Shown here: piece after piece, positions 15,894 through 25,754 of the stretch
Layout: each line of letters begins with the position of its first letter
Numbering within the stretch: position 1 is the first letter of the stretch
Assembly: GCA_045601425.1 (NCBI GenBank)
Contig: JAZRZP010000005.1
Location: 1 to 64,000, forward strand
Length of the DNA: 64,000 bases
Source of the DNA: UBA1219 sp045601425
Lineage (GTDB): Bacteria; Bacteroidota; Bacteroidia; Bacteroidales; P3
Direction of reading: 5' to 3'
The notes under the pieces: generated by a model
Told to the model about the DNA's origin: nothing
Database searches by the model: none
Seen by the model: only the letters and a program-made list of their open reading frames with translations
Program-made: the position numbers and the translations under genes

Positions 15894-16640
15894 ATGAGGC
15901 GGATTTTGACCATTGCATGCTGGTTGCTGGCTCTGCTGGGATTGGTGGAAGTTTTGCTTCTACGGTTTGCGTACGGCGTGAGTCCGTGGGTGTCGGTGGT
16001 TATCCTTACAGTTTCGTTTACTGCCGTCCTCATAAGTTCGCACAACCTTGAAGTATCATCGGCGGTGCTGTTTTCCGCTTCGGTCGGGTGGTTGCTTGAG
16101 TGTTGCGAAATTATCGGATATACCATGGTGTACAACGCTTGGAACGAAATTCCACTAACAATCGTTTCGGCAATCGTGGCCGTATCTTCGGCGTCACTGT
16201 TTCTGTCGGCTTTCGAATGGGAGAAGATACAGGGCAGGCGTCTTAATTTCGGCAAATTGTCGGTACTTCTGCTGTGTCTCGTCGTTTGTCCTGCATGTTC
16301 GTTTGTATACAAAAGCCACGACATAGATGACATGTCGTTCCGTTTGTATGTTGCCGGCGAGAGAAGTCTCGGCATCGAATTTTACAATGACGACGGTATC
16401 GCGTACAGAGTCAGAGTGTCGGATCCGGCAGTAGTGAACGGCCTTTTGCAGAATACGGAGTCGGGGGAGTGCAGGAAATGTTCATTACGGGTAAAGTCAA
16501 GCTTCCGGAAGGTGCTCTGGGTGGAATTCATTTATTCTCACGATACCGGAAAATACTTCGACGACCATATCGGAATAAAGTTTCCAGACGGTTGCCGCAC
16601 TTCGCTTTTCGACAATAGTGTGAAAAATTTGCGATGGTAG
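15894..16640 (+). CDS. Membrane-anchored protein of unknown function
   Basis: This 248-residue protein is not recognised. The first ~115 residues contain about four hydrophobic segments. A further hydrophobic stretch follows (LSVLLLCLVVCPACSFVY, about 121-138), resembling an internal signal or last helix, and then a ~110-residue soluble domain with a CRKC pair and many aromatic residues. The soluble part is probably outside the cytoplasm, though topology is inferred. It follows fabD by 22 bases and ends 3 bases from the convergent TamL stop, so transcription units meet without a visible terminator. Confidence 0.65.
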   Translation: MRRILTIACWLLALLGLVEVLLLRFAYGVSPWVSVVILTVSFTAVLISSHNLEVSSAVLFSASVGWLLECCEIIGYTMVYNAWNEIPLTIVSAIVAVSSASLFLSAFEWEKIQGRRLNFGKLSVLLLCLVVCPACSFVYKSHDIDDMSFRLYVAGERSLGIEFYNDDGIAYRVRVSDPAVVNGLLQNTESGECRKCSLRVKSSFRKVLWVEFIYSHDTGKYFDDHIGIKFPDGCRTSLFDNSVKNLRW

Positions 16641-16643
16641 GTT

Positions 16644-19058
16644 TCAGAACGGGTAGTCGATACCGAAATTGGTGACTATGTTGCGCCAGCTGAAATCGGA
16701 AATGGTCCAGCGGTTTTCGGGCGTTGCTCCCGGTTCGTATATCGGCACTGCGAAATCGAGGCGGAGCGTGAGTATGGATATGTTTGCACGCAGGCCGAGA
16801 CCTGCCCCGAGAGCCATTTGAGAAAGGAATTTGCCGAACTTGAATTCACCGTCAGGAAATTCAGGAGATTCGCGGAGCAGCCAAACATTACCAGCATCGG
16901 CGAAGATGGCACCTTCGAATATGCTGAAAAGCTTGAAACGGTCCTCAATGTTGAAAGTCAGCGATATGTCGCCGACGCGTTCCAGCTTCGTTCCCGAAGT
17001 GTTCACGAATCCTCCCGGTCCGAGGGTGCGTATTCTCCAAGCTCTGATATTTGATGGACCACCGCCGTAAAAACTTTTTTCGTACGGCATGGATATGGAG
17101 TTCAGGTAAGGGAGTCCGATTCCGGCGGCAGCTCTCAGCACAAGGTTATTGCGGGCAGAGAAGTAAAAATAGCGTTTCCACTCAAAATCCATACGCACAT
17201 ACTGGGAAAACGGTATATCGGCAATCTGGTATATTCCCGCGCTGTCGGTTTTGGCATTGGACAGGCTGGAAACGGCATGCAGCAAATTTCCCGCACTCTC
17301 TATACCGAACGAGAAATAGGAAAAGTCTTTCTTTGTATTGAAACTTTGAGTGCTGTACACCAGATTGTAGCGGGTGTTCAGTATAAGGTGGTCGGTGTAC
17401 TGGTATTTCAGTCGCAGGTCGCTCTGGTTGCTGATGGTATTGGCGAAGTCGGCATCTTTGTTCAGGAATTTCACCAAGGTAAGTTCCACCGGCAGAAGCT
17501 GGTGCTTCAGATACCTGCTGCCCTGCCAGTTGTAACCGAAAGCGGTATTGGCGATGAAACGTTCAAAATAAATTCGGTATTGGTAGTTCACACCCAAGTT
17601 GAAGATGGTATGTGGGCGTATGCGCTGTTGCGAGAAATATCCGTTGAATGGTATCAGGAATGTTGGGATGTCAAGTGAGATGTCAAGTCCTGTTTCGAAT
17701 GTGGAGAACAGGTTGTAGAAGTCGCCTCCTTTGTTGTTGAATATTGCGAACTTGGAAAGTTCCACGGCGAGAGAGGTCTTTATGTTGAGAAATTCTGCTC
17801 CGCCGAACAAATTCTTGTTCTGATAACCCAGCCCGAGTTCGAGGCCGAAATTTCCAGTATTGTCCATGTTTCCGGTGTTGAGCGGTGAAGTGTTGCTGAG
17901 TTCCAGCGACACAGACATTGAACGCTGCATGTTCTTCATCAGACGGATTCTGGCATTGAGGAAATTCATGGTGTCGGAACTTTTTGCCGAAGGCACGAAT
18001 TCAATGTCGGCGAACTTGAAGTTTCGCAAGGCCCATAGCGTGGAGTATGTGAGTTCAACGGCACGGGAGCGGTACAGCCTGCCCGGAGATATATACAGAC
18101 TCCGGCATATCGTCTGCGGACGTATGCTCATATCTCTGTTGGTGAGGAAATAATACTGTACGGTATCCCTTCTGTTGAAATAATCCACCACCGTGGTGTC
18201 GAATTTTATGGAATTCATGTTGACCAGCGATTCGAGTTCGGGGTATACATACACTTTGTCGATGCTGTAGCGTGCGAGCTGTACGCGTTGTTCGGTGCCG
18301 TCAGGGTTGTACACCGTTATGCGTCTGACCCTCATGTCAACATTCATTGTACGGTTGCCGATGGTGGTATCGATACGGAAATAGACGGCTTCCTTGGCTG
18401 CAGTGTAAAAACCTTGATTCTGAAGCAATTCCGACACAGCATCGCGTTCTTTGCTGAAAGTCGTCTGGTCGTAGTAATCGCCGCTTTTTATAAGAGTTTC
18501 GGATTTCCGCCCGTCCAGAATTTTCTGAACTTCTGCGTTTCTGGAAGTAAACGACACGTCACCGATTCTATAGCGCGGTGTGGGTTTTATTCTATACACC
18601 ACATTCAGTTTTTTATCTGCGACGATTTGCGTGTCGAACACCACCGTCGAGCCGAAACATCCCCTGGATTCCAGAAGCAGTTCCATCTGGCGGGCTGTCT
18701 GTGCTGCCGACTGCGGGTTGTAAATCACCGGAGCTTCGCCCTGACTGCGTATGAAACGGTTGAGCCAGTTGCTGTCGGTGGCACTTGAAAGACAATATAT
18801 CCGCATCGCGTACCGCATCCCCAGAAAACTCGTGTTGGCGGGTTGCACTAGATAGCTTTTTATGCCGGAAATTGCCTCCGAAATATCATCTGACTCATCT
18901 GAGGAAAGTCCGGTCTTGTCGATTTCTATCCTGTTTTTGTTGAGAAGATACTCTCCTTCGGAAATGAACTTGTCCACTCCGCACGAATTCAGAAACAGCA
19001 CTGCAAGAGCCGTCAAGACTCCCAATAAGGAAATTCTGTTTTTTTGCAGTCTGTTCAT
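16644..19058 (-). CDS. tamL: Lipidated TamA-like outer membrane protein (TamL/BamA family)
   Basis: The 804-residue protein begins with a lipoprotein signal (FLNSCGVDKF, Cys26). POTRA-like segments lie in the first ~380 residues, and a C-terminal surface-antigen beta barrel contains YGGGPSNIRAWRIRTLGPGGF (about 665-685), the typical Omp85 loop. It ends in an aromatic residue. Bacteroidetes carry a lipidated TamA relative called TamL that works with an inner-membrane TamB-like protein in outer-membrane assembly. It lies 14 bases after waaA, tying it to envelope biogenesis. No tamB is nearby. Family is firm; the TamL name is inferred from lipidation. Confidence 0.85.
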   Translation of the reverse strand: MNRLQKNRISLLGVLTALAVLFLNSCGVDKFISEGEYLLNKNRIEIDKTGLSSDESDDISEAISGIKSYLVQPANTSFLGMRYAMRIYCLSSATDSNWLNRFIRSQGEAPVIYNPQSAAQTARQMELLLESRGCFGSTVVFDTQIVADKKLNVVYRIKPTPRYRIGDVSFTSRNAEVQKILDGRKSETLIKSGDYYDQTTFSKERDAVSELLQNQGFYTAAKEAVYFRIDTTIGNRTMNVDMRVRRITVYNPDGTEQRVQLARYSIDKVYVYPELESLVNMNSIKFDTTVVDYFNRRDTVQYYFLTNRDMSIRPQTICRSLYISPGRLYRSRAVELTYSTLWALRNFKFADIEFVPSAKSSDTMNFLNARIRLMKNMQRSMSVSLELSNTSPLNTGNMDNTGNFGLELGLGYQNKNLFGGAEFLNIKTSLAVELSKFAIFNNKGGDFYNLFSTFETGLDISLDIPTFLIPFNGYFSQQRIRPHTIFNLGVNYQYRIYFERFIANTAFGYNWQGSRYLKHQLLPVELTLVKFLNKDADFANTISNQSDLRLKYQYTDHLILNTRYNLVYSTQSFNTKKDFSYFSFGIESAGNLLHAVSSLSNAKTDSAGIYQIADIPFSQYVRMDFEWKRYFYFSARNNLVLRAAAGIGLPYLNSISMPYEKSFYGGGPSNIRAWRIRTLGPGGFVNTSGTKLERVGDISLTFNIEDRFKLFSIFEGAIFADAGNVWLLRESPEFPDGEFKFGKFLSQMALGAGLGLRANISILTLRLDFAVPIYEPGATPENRWTISDFSWRNIVTNFGIDYPF

Positions 19059-19072
19059 TGAAAAGAATGGTT

Positions 19073-20314
19073 TTAGTGCAGATGATTTTTGACAATGGAC
19101 ATGATTTTTTCCGCTGAGCCCTGATTTCCGGCCGCATATTGGTTGCAGATTGAAGATGCCCTTCTGTATTCATTTTCGTCGGACAACCAGAGTTCGAGAG
19201 TCTGGCAGAGGTCTTCGGCAGAGTTTATGCTTTTTCCGCCACCGAGCGATATTATGTCCTTGGCTTCCTGAAATTTGCGGTAGTTCGGTCCGAAACATAC
19301 CGGTGAGCCGTACACGACGGCCTCCAGAATGTTGTGTATTCCCTTTCCAAAACCGCCGCCCACATATGCCACAGTTGAATATCGGTAGATACTTGAAAGC
19401 ATTCCCATGGTATTGATTATCAAAACCATGTAACTTTGCGGATTTTGAATTCCGGAGAGTTCGGTGTAGCAGACTGCAGTATTCCCGAAAAGTGTCTTTA
19501 TCTGATTTATATGGCGGTCATCAATCTCGTGTGGAGCGAGAATCAGTTTTACGTCATGCCTTGTGGTGTTGAGAAACTGATGCAGTATTTTTTCGTCGGG
19601 CTGCCACGAACTGCCGGCAATCACAACTTTTTTGCCGTCGACAAACTGTTCTATCTCGGGGAAGTTTTTTGCCGTCGAAGCAATTTTTATTACTTGATCG
19701 AAACGGGTGTCGCCTGCGATAACGGCATTTCTGAATCCGTGCTTCTCCAGCAGTTGCAATGATGCTTCATTCTGTACGAAGAAGTTCGTGAACACCCCGA
19801 GCTGTTTGCGAAACCAGTGTCCGTAGAATTTGAAGAAATACTGCGATGGGCGGAAAATGGTCGAGAATATGAAGGTCGGAATACGGCGTTTTCTCAGTTC
19901 GGCAAGATAGTTGAACCAGAAATCGTATTTCACGAAAAGAGCCATTTCAGGGTTTATCATATCCAGAAAACGGCGAGCATTGCGTGGTGTGTCGAGGGGA
20001 AGATACAGTACCGAATCGGCATTCCCGTAATTTTTCCGTATCTCATAGCCTGAAGGCGAGAAGAATGTTACTACGACACGGTACTTCGGGTAATCCTGCC
20101 TAATGCGTTCTATTACCGGCCGTGCCTGTTCAAATTCGCCGAGCGATGAGGCGTGTACCCATATTGCCGGCTTGCCGCCCGTGCCAGTATTTCTGATTTT
20201 TTCAAAAATATCCTTACGCCCATTTACCCAAAGGCGCGCCTTACCGTTGAACAAAGATGCCACCTTTATTCCAAAACCGTAAATTGCAATGACTATTGTG
20301 TATAATATTCTCAT
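19073..20314 (-). CDS. waaA: 3-deoxy-D-manno-octulosonic acid (Kdo) transferase
   Basis: This 413-residue GT30 enzyme transfers Kdo from CMP-Kdo to lipid A precursors at the inner membrane. It has an N-terminal membrane anchor (residues 2-20), the catalytic Glu in HASSLGEFEQARP near 54-66, and the nucleotide-binding YVGGGFGKGIHN region in the C-terminal half. The ATG at 20314 is preferred; a TTG two codons earlier would be the alternative. It lies between an outer-membrane protein gene (15 bases upstream) and tamL (14 bases downstream), forming an envelope operon. Confidence 0.95.
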   Translation of the reverse strand: MRILYTIVIAIYGFGIKVASLFNGKARLWVNGRKDIFEKIRNTGTGGKPAIWVHASSLGEFEQARPVIERIRQDYPKYRVVVTFFSPSGYEIRKNYGNADSVLYLPLDTPRNARRFLDMINPEMALFVKYDFWFNYLAELRKRRIPTFIFSTIFRPSQYFFKFYGHWFRKQLGVFTNFFVQNEASLQLLEKHGFRNAVIAGDTRFDQVIKIASTAKNFPEIEQFVDGKKVVIAGSSWQPDEKILHQFLNTTRHDVKLILAPHEIDDRHINQIKTLFGNTAVCYTELSGIQNPQSYMVLIINTMGMLSSIYRYSTVAYVGGGFGKGIHNILEAVVYGSPVCFGPNYRKFQEAKDIISLGGGKSINSAEDLCQTLELWLSDENEYRRASSICNQYAAGNQGSAEKIMSIVKNHLH

Positions 20315-20329
20315 TATCAAAGATTTGTA

Positions 20330-21133
20330 TTAGTAGTAATAGTACTCTTGAGCAGACTTGCCCGTGAGGGGAAACATCCATACGAGTTTCAGTGAATAAA
20401 CCGGAGTGAAATATTTGTTGCTGTCCGTTCCGAAAATATTCTGGCAGTAGTCGATTACATAATCCCGCGTGGAGTGCGTGAACCACTGTTGGATTTCAAA
20501 ACTCACAATGCAGTTGAGATAGGTCTTGCTGTTGCTCATGAACCAGTACCCGATGTTTTCGGCAAGTACCACGCCCCTTTGCTGATGGTCGTACAGGAGT
20601 GCGTAGTCTCCGTCGATTTGCGGAGCTTCTTCGGCATTGATCTGGTATATCAGCTGGTTTTGTGTAAATCCGGCTCCGAGCGAACAGAATATTCCCGAGT
20701 TCACATTTTTGGAACTTACCGGAAAAATCTTCCCCACATTGCCTATGATACTGAGTCCGCGGTTGAAAGCCTCAATTCCAGCATCTCCTCCACCGGTGCC
20801 TATCATGGTGCCTTCGGAAGTGTAGAGTCCCTGCAGACGCTGTTCGCGGTTTTTCAGGTTATCGTTTCCGAAATACAGATTTCCTTCAACGCCGAATGTC
20901 CAGTTGCTTTTCGTCTTGTAAAAAACATCTATACCAAAATTCAGGAACGGGTTTTTCAGAATGTCGGTTTTTTCGCCGCCGATGATTTTTTCGCCGCCGC
21001 TCAACATCGTACTGAAGTTAAAACCTACTAAAAAACAGTTCGTTGTGTCGCTTTTCTGCGACAAGGCCATCTCGGGAATCATCGCCATGACGAGCAACGA
21101 AGCAAGTATTTTTGTCTTTGTCAGAAATCTCAT
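20330..21133 (-). CDS. Predicted outer-membrane protein of unknown function
   Basis: The 267-residue protein has a signal peptide (cleavage near ALSQ, residue 26) followed by alternating hydrophobic and polar strands with many Gly and aromatic residues, as in small beta barrels. It ends in four tyrosines. I cannot assign a named family. It lies 15 bases upstream of waaA and probably heads the waaA-tamL operon, which suggests a part in the outer envelope. A full match to the -7 consensus is not evident upstream. The beta-barrel call is inference from composition. Confidence 0.6.
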   Translation of the reverse strand: MRFLTKTKILASLLVMAMIPEMALSQKSDTTNCFLVGFNFSTMLSGGEKIIGGEKTDILKNPFLNFGIDVFYKTKSNWTFGVEGNLYFGNDNLKNREQRLQGLYTSEGTMIGTGGGDAGIEAFNRGLSIIGNVGKIFPVSSKNVNSGIFCSLGAGFTQNQLIYQINAEEAPQIDGDYALLYDHQQRGVVLAENIGYWFMSNSKTYLNCIVSFEIQQWFTHSTRDYVIDYCQNIFGTDSNKYFTPVYSLKLVWMFPLTGKSAQEYYYY

Positions 21134-21217
21134 AATAGTCTATGTTGGATACCAAACAAATAATAACGCAGCAAAACAGTAAAAATTTTGCTCCGGCGTA
21201 AAAAAATTGCTTGGGAA

Positions 21218-21871
21218 TCAGTTCCCGAACGCGAAACTTATTATGTTGGCGCCCATTTTCAGAGCTTTGAGGCGTGTATTCTGGCTGTCGCCGTGCACGT
21301 CCTGATCTTCCCAGCCGTCGCCGAGGTCGCATTCGTAAGTAAAGAAACATACGAGCCGTCCCTGATATATCAGACCGTAGCCTTTGGGTGGCTGGTTGTC
21401 GTGTTCGTGTATCTTCGGCAGGCCGTTCGGAAAATCGAATTTCTGGTGATATATGGGGTGAGAGAACGGCAGTTCCACGAATTCCAGTTCGGGAAACACC
21501 TTTTTCATCTGCGGCACAATGAAATTCTTCAGACCGTAGTTGTCGTCAATATGCAGAAAACCTCCCGCAATGAGGTATTTGCGGAGATTCTGTGCTTCCT
21601 GTGCAGAGAAAACCACGTTCCCGTGTCCGGTAATGTGCAGAAACGGGTAATCGAAGATTTCGGAACTGCCCGCATCGACAGTGGCGTATTTTGGACTGAT
21701 GTCGGTGCCGATTTCGCTGTTGCAGAATTTTATGAGGTTGGTGAGCGATGTAGGGTTGGCGTACCAGTCGCCGCCGCCGCCGTATTTCACAAGGGCAATC
21801 TGCATGCTGCCTTGCGACATTGCTGCAAGACTGAAGCTCAGTAACAGTATCAGTAGAAAGAATCTTCTCAT
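21218..21871 (-). CDS. Exported DUF4159 domain protein
   Basis: The 217-residue protein has a signal peptide (LSFSLAAMSQ) and then the DUF4159 pattern: ALVKYGGGGDWYANPTSL near 27-44, FLHITGHGNVVFS, LRKYLIAGGFLHIDDNYG and a final aromatic block. The fold resembles class I glutamine amidotransferase-like alpha/beta domains, and the function is unknown. In many Bacteroidetes it neighbours MoxR/BatA-type genes, but here it directly follows a ClC channel gene with a one-base gap. The export prediction and domain call are solid; the role is not. Confidence 0.85.
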   Translation of the reverse strand: MRRFFLLILLLSFSLAAMSQGSMQIALVKYGGGGDWYANPTSLTNLIKFCNSEIGTDISPKYATVDAGSSEIFDYPFLHITGHGNVVFSAQEAQNLRKYLIAGGFLHIDDNYGLKNFIVPQMKKVFPELEFVELPFSHPIYHQKFDFPNGLPKIHEHDNQPPKGYGLIYQGRLVCFFTYECDLGDGWEDQDVHGDSQNTRLKALKMGANIISFAFGN

Positions 21872-21872
21872 C

Positions 21873-23660
21873 TTATTCGTCGGAAAATTCGGAAACGAAA
21901 TGGCGGTAAGCCGAAAAAGTGTTGGCTCTCGACAGGAATCCTATGTAGTTGTTCTGACCGTCGATGACGACAAGATTGTAGCGTTCCCCTATCTTGAATT
22001 TGTTCACCACGTCGGTCATGGAGTCGGTTATGCGTACACAGTCGCCTTCCGAAAGAGGGTGCATCAGGTCGTCGACCAAATATGTGTCGTATTTTTCGGG
22101 CTTGAAAATTATCTTGCGCACATCGTCCAGCACGATGACGCCGAGAAATTTATCATCGTCGTTGAGAACCGGAAAAATGTTGCGCCGTGAGTTTTCGATA
22201 GCCGACACGAGGTCGCGTAGTCTGTCGCCCGAACGAACCACCACGAAGTTGGTCTCGATGAGTTTCTGCATTTCCATCAGTTGCCATGCCGACTTGTCCT
22301 TGTCGTGTGTCAGGAGATCGCCTTTTTTTGCGAGTTTACGGGTGTATATGGAATGTTTCTCGAACGGGTGTACGCAAATGTAAGTTACCGTGGTCGTGAG
22401 CAGTAGCGGGGCAAAAAGTTCGTAACCGCCGGTAATTTCTGCGATAAGAAATGTTGCCATCATGGGAGCGTGCATTACGCCGGCCATGATACCGGCCATG
22501 CCCACGAGGGCGAAATTTTCCAACGGCAAACTGCCAACTCCCAACGAGTTGACCGTGGCAGCGAAAAGGAATCCGCACAAACCGCCGAGTACGAGCGACG
22601 GACCGAACGTCCCCCCTACTCCACCGCTGCCTATGGTTACCGAAGTGGCTACCACTTTGAGCAGTATTATACCCAAAAGGGCAAGAAGTTTTATCCATAC
22701 GTCGTAGTCGGGTGCAATGAAGAAACTGTTGTTCAGAAATTCGGCCGAATTACCATGCAGAAGTTCGTTCAGAGGTTTGTACCCTTCGCCGAAAAGGGGC
22801 GGACAAATGTATATCAGAAGTCCCAGCACGGCACCGCCGACGAGAATCCTGACCCATTGGCTCCTGATTTTTGCCAAAGCACTTTCCACTCTAAGGTTAA
22901 CCCTGAGAAAATAAATGGAAAACAAGGCACAGAAAAGTCCTAACACCAGAAAATACGGTATCTGCGACAGATTGAACCGATCCGTGATTTCGAACGCGAA
23001 TTGCACATCGTTGCCGAGGAAGAAATAAGCCACAATAGAAGCTGTTACCGATGAAACGAGCAGCGGAATGGCGGCCGTCATCGATATGTCGAACATGAGT
23101 ATTTCAAGCACGAACAGAATTCCGGCTATGGGGGCCTTGAAAATTCCGGCTATGGCTCCGGCAGCACCGCAGCCGAGAAGCAGTATCACGTTCTTGTGTT
23201 TGAGGTGAAACCACTGTCCAATGTTTGATCCAATGGCACTTCCAGTGGTGGCTATAGGAGCCTCAAGTCCTACCGATCCTCCGAAACCCACCGTTATGGA
23301 AGAAGATATGAGCGAGCTGTACATGTTGTGTGCCGGCAGTTCGCCTTTTTTCCGTGAAATGGCATACAGTATGTTGGGAATGCCGTGGCCTATGCTGCCT
23401 TTCACGAAAAATTTCAGAAACAGAACTGTGATAACGATGCCTATTACCGGATATATGAAAAGCAGTACATTGCTGCCGAACACGTCAACGCCGAATTTCA
23501 TTATCAGCACATTAGTCCTGTGTACGAGATTTTTAAGAATCACGGCAGCCAGACCGGAAAAAAGACCCACGAAGACGCTCAGTATAAGCACGAAATAACG
23601 TTCGGGGACGTGTCTCAATCTCCAAATGAAAATATCCTTGCGTATTTTGTCGCCTATCAT
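21873..23660 (-). CDS. ClC-family chloride channel/antiporter with CBS domains
   Basis: The 595-residue inner-membrane protein has the ClC core (about 20-430), including GIGHGIPN-like and GSVGLEAP elements with the gating Glu, and the GVGGTFGPSLVLGG segment near 345-358. A C-terminal pair of CBS domains (about 450-590) probably senses nucleotides. The bacterial selectivity motif is altered from GSGIP to GHGIP, so anion specificity should not be assumed. A candidate -7 box lies 72 bases upstream. The DUF4159 gene follows after one base and is probably co-transcribed. Confidence 0.92.
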   Translation of the reverse strand: MIGDKIRKDIFIWRLRHVPERYFVLILSVFVGLFSGLAAVILKNLVHRTNVLIMKFGVDVFGSNVLLFIYPVIGIVITVLFLKFFVKGSIGHGIPNILYAISRKKGELPAHNMYSSLISSSITVGFGGSVGLEAPIATTGSAIGSNIGQWFHLKHKNVILLLGCGAAGAIAGIFKAPIAGILFVLEILMFDISMTAAIPLLVSSVTASIVAYFFLGNDVQFAFEITDRFNLSQIPYFLVLGLFCALFSIYFLRVNLRVESALAKIRSQWVRILVGGAVLGLLIYICPPLFGEGYKPLNELLHGNSAEFLNNSFFIAPDYDVWIKLLALLGIILLKVVATSVTIGSGGVGGTFGPSLVLGGLCGFLFAATVNSLGVGSLPLENFALVGMAGIMAGVMHAPMMATFLIAEITGGYELFAPLLLTTTVTYICVHPFEKHSIYTRKLAKKGDLLTHDKDKSAWQLMEMQKLIETNFVVVRSGDRLRDLVSAIENSRRNIFPVLNDDDKFLGVIVLDDVRKIIFKPEKYDTYLVDDLMHPLSEGDCVRITDSMTDVVNKFKIGERYNLVVIDGQNNYIGFLSRANTFSAYRHFVSEFSDE

Positions 23661-23731
23661 GAGCTGTTTTTTATGTCAAAAATTTGATATACAAACATTT
23701 ATGCTTTCAGTAAAGAAAGCAAACATTATGG

Positions 23732-23739
23732 CAAATTTA
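23732..23739 (-). promoter_or_regulatory. -7 box for the ClC gene
   Basis: The minus strand reads TAAATTTG, matching TAnnTTTG, 72 bases before the ATG at 23660 and within the AT-rich gap after pssA. Confidence 0.6.
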
Positions 23740-23830
23740 CAAAAAAGGTTTGTCTTTTACAAAAAATCAAATATAATTTTTTTCATAAGGCGTTTTTCCG
23801 CAGAAATCAAGAGACGACTTTACCGGATGT

Positions 23831-24604
23831 CTATTCCTTTCCACCGTTTTCCTTTATCTTGCCGTCTGCCGGAGGATAGCAGATTGATATGAAGATGTAA
23901 AGCATCACTATGAACGGCACGGCAACTATGCCCATAATAGCCGCCATTATGGCAGAAAGTATGAGGAATACGAATCTCGGATAATTCTCGCTCCAGCTGA
24001 GATTCCTGAATTTCAGCGAGAAAAGCGGCAGTTCACAGACAAGGGCAATGCAGAGCACAATCACCATGACTGCGAGGAACCACGGGTTTTCTATCGTCGG
24101 GCCGATATTCTGCCATACTCTGACACCGCCCACTGACCAGAGCCAGCTGCCGGCATCTTGCCTTACGAACAGCTCATGCATGGTTCCGATGGAAAGCCAC
24201 ACGAGTGCATTGGCAGGAGTTGCAAGACCGATGAACGACGTCGTCTGACGCTCGTCGAGGTTGAATTTTGCCAGACGATAGGCCGAAAAAGCAGGAATGA
24301 GAATTGCCAAGAATTTCATCCACCAGATGTTTCCAGTTGCAACATCTCCCAAAACCTGAAAGGCTATGAATCCCGGGGCCACTCCGAAAGTTACGTCATC
24401 GGCGAGAGAGTCGAGTTCCTTGCCCATCGGCGACTGCACTTTCAACAGGCGGGCTGTCATTCCGTCGAAAAAATCGAAAACTGCCCCGAGTATTACAAAC
24501 AAGGAAGCCGTAATCAGCGAATCTCGAGCGGCAAAATAAATGGCTATGGCTCCGCATGAAAGATTCAACAAGGTTATGATGTTGGGTATCTGCTTTTTTA
24601 TCAT
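23831..24604 (-). CDS. pssA: CDP-diacylglycerol--serine O-phosphatidyltransferase
   Basis: This 257-residue inner-membrane enzyme makes phosphatidylserine from CDP-diacylglycerol and serine, on the route to phosphatidylethanolamine. The CDP-alcohol phosphatidyltransferase motif is complete: DG..AR followed by G...D...D in DGMTARLLKVQSPMGKELD (about 46-64). About seven hydrophobic segments surround it, with the usual N-terminal IPNIITLLNLSCG. The usual partner psd is not adjacent in the window. The ATG at 24604 gives the family-typical N-terminus. Confidence 0.95.
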   Translation of the reverse strand: MIKKQIPNIITLLNLSCGAIAIYFAARDSLITASLFVILGAVFDFFDGMTARLLKVQSPMGKELDSLADDVTFGVAPGFIAFQVLGDVATGNIWWMKFLAILIPAFSAYRLAKFNLDERQTTSFIGLATPANALVWLSIGTMHELFVRQDAGSWLWSVGGVRVWQNIGPTIENPWFLAVMVIVLCIALVCELPLFSLKFRNLSWSENYPRFVFLILSAIMAAIMGIVAVPFIVMLYIFISICYPPADGKIKENGGKE

Positions 24605-25071
24605 TTTTTTTCAGTTTTTGAAAAAGTGTTGTAAAACGGAATTATGTCTTTTTTATTGTGTGGAAGCATATCCTCTTTTCGTTGAGTTTTTTCGTAATTT
24701 TCATGTTCCAGATTGCTGTATTTTTCCGTGTCGGTAAAAAAACCGGGAAACGCTTGCACTATCCGAAAACTTTGCGTAACCTTGCATTTCGAATCTGAAC
24801 TTGAAAAAATGTACCGAGACAAGACATATTACCATTTGACAACCGGCGGTTTTCCGCAATTTGCGACTTGCGGGAAAGTGCTGTTTGAACCGCTTCCACA
24901 TACTTTCCCGTGCTGCAAACCCGGAAAAGGCAAGCGGCACTATCTCGAAGAAGAAAGTCCCATGCCGGAGTTCTGCTGAAAGGCTTGGGGCAGGAATATT
25001 CGCAGAAACTTACGTCTGCAGCAAAAGAATAGTACGAATTTGATTTTACAAACATGAAAAATACAATAATT
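24605..25071. other. Gene-poor region upstream of pssA
   Basis: About 470 bases hold no recognisable gene. A 57-codon plus-strand frame (24809-24979, Cys-rich near its end) lies behind a near-match -7 box (TAACCTTG at 24777-24784), but it resembles nothing I know. Inverted stretches around 24850-24900 are imperfect. With the fragment at 25755 it may be a region of decayed genes. Confidence 0.4.
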
Positions 25072-25557
25072 ATGAAAAAAATAATATTGAGCATGGCACT
25101 CGTGGCAATGGTGTTTTGCATTGGGTGCAAGAAAGACAAGGACGAAAAAGATCAGAATAGTGGCACACAATACGATAACACCCCGGTGGAACTCACGGTT
25201 TCGGACATGCATTACACCGAATGCCTGAACCACGTGGACCCCGACCCCGACAAGGAAAAGCCCGCCGACTGGGATTCCGTGTACATAAACTACTTCGACA
25301 ACTCCATGCAGGTGAACATTCACAATTTCGGAGTCAGTTGCAGTACGATGAGTATTGAATCGACAGCGGAAGTGAGTAACGACACCATTTTTGTTTCGTT
25401 TATTACGGTCAATAATCCATTAGGTCCCGGATGTGCTTGTATGGTTGATACCGATTGTCTTGTGTCTGGCATTCCTCATGGCTTGTATTATGTAACAATA
25501 TGCGCAGCTCCAGCAATATGCCGCGATTATTTGCATACGGAACGGCATCAGTTCTAA
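25072..25557 (+). CDS. Small Cys-rich lipoprotein, unknown function
   Basis: The protein (161 residues from ATG 25072) has a lipoprotein signal (ALVAMVFCIGCKKDKD, Cys at about 19) and then a beta-rich domain with GPGCACMVDTDC and SGIPHGLYYVTI. That pattern recalls a loose group of Bacteroidetes lipoproteins with a CxC turn before a final strand. The last 20 residues (after YVTI) look unlike such a domain, and a neighbouring frame stays open for ~50 codons further, so a frameshift near 25490 is possible. The reading from 25054 adds only six residues. No clear promoter is seen. Confidence 0.55.
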   Translation: MKKIILSMALVAMVFCIGCKKDKDEKDQNSGTQYDNTPVELTVSDMHYTECLNHVDPDPDKEKPADWDSVYINYFDNSMQVNIHNFGVSCSTMSIESTAEVSNDTIFVSFITVNNPLGPGCACMVDTDCLVSGIPHGLYYVTICAAPAICRDYLHTERHQF

Positions 25558-25754
25558 CTGAAATCGTTTCCCAAGGGGGGGACATATGCAAAAAAACATC
25601 GGATGGTGATTTCAATTTCGGCTCGATTTTTTTTTAGCCGAGTTTTGTAGTGCACTGCATAGTTTTGTGTTAACACGAGTTACAGATGCAATGTGACATT
25701 GTATGATGTTTTTGCAAAAAATACAAATGTTAAATGCTTTAAAATCAGTAACCT

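Noticed and set aside
24809..24979. 57-codon Cys-rich plus-strand frame behind a near-match -7 box
   Set aside because: No signal peptide, no recognisable relatives and only a one-mismatch promoter; kept only as a note on the gap.
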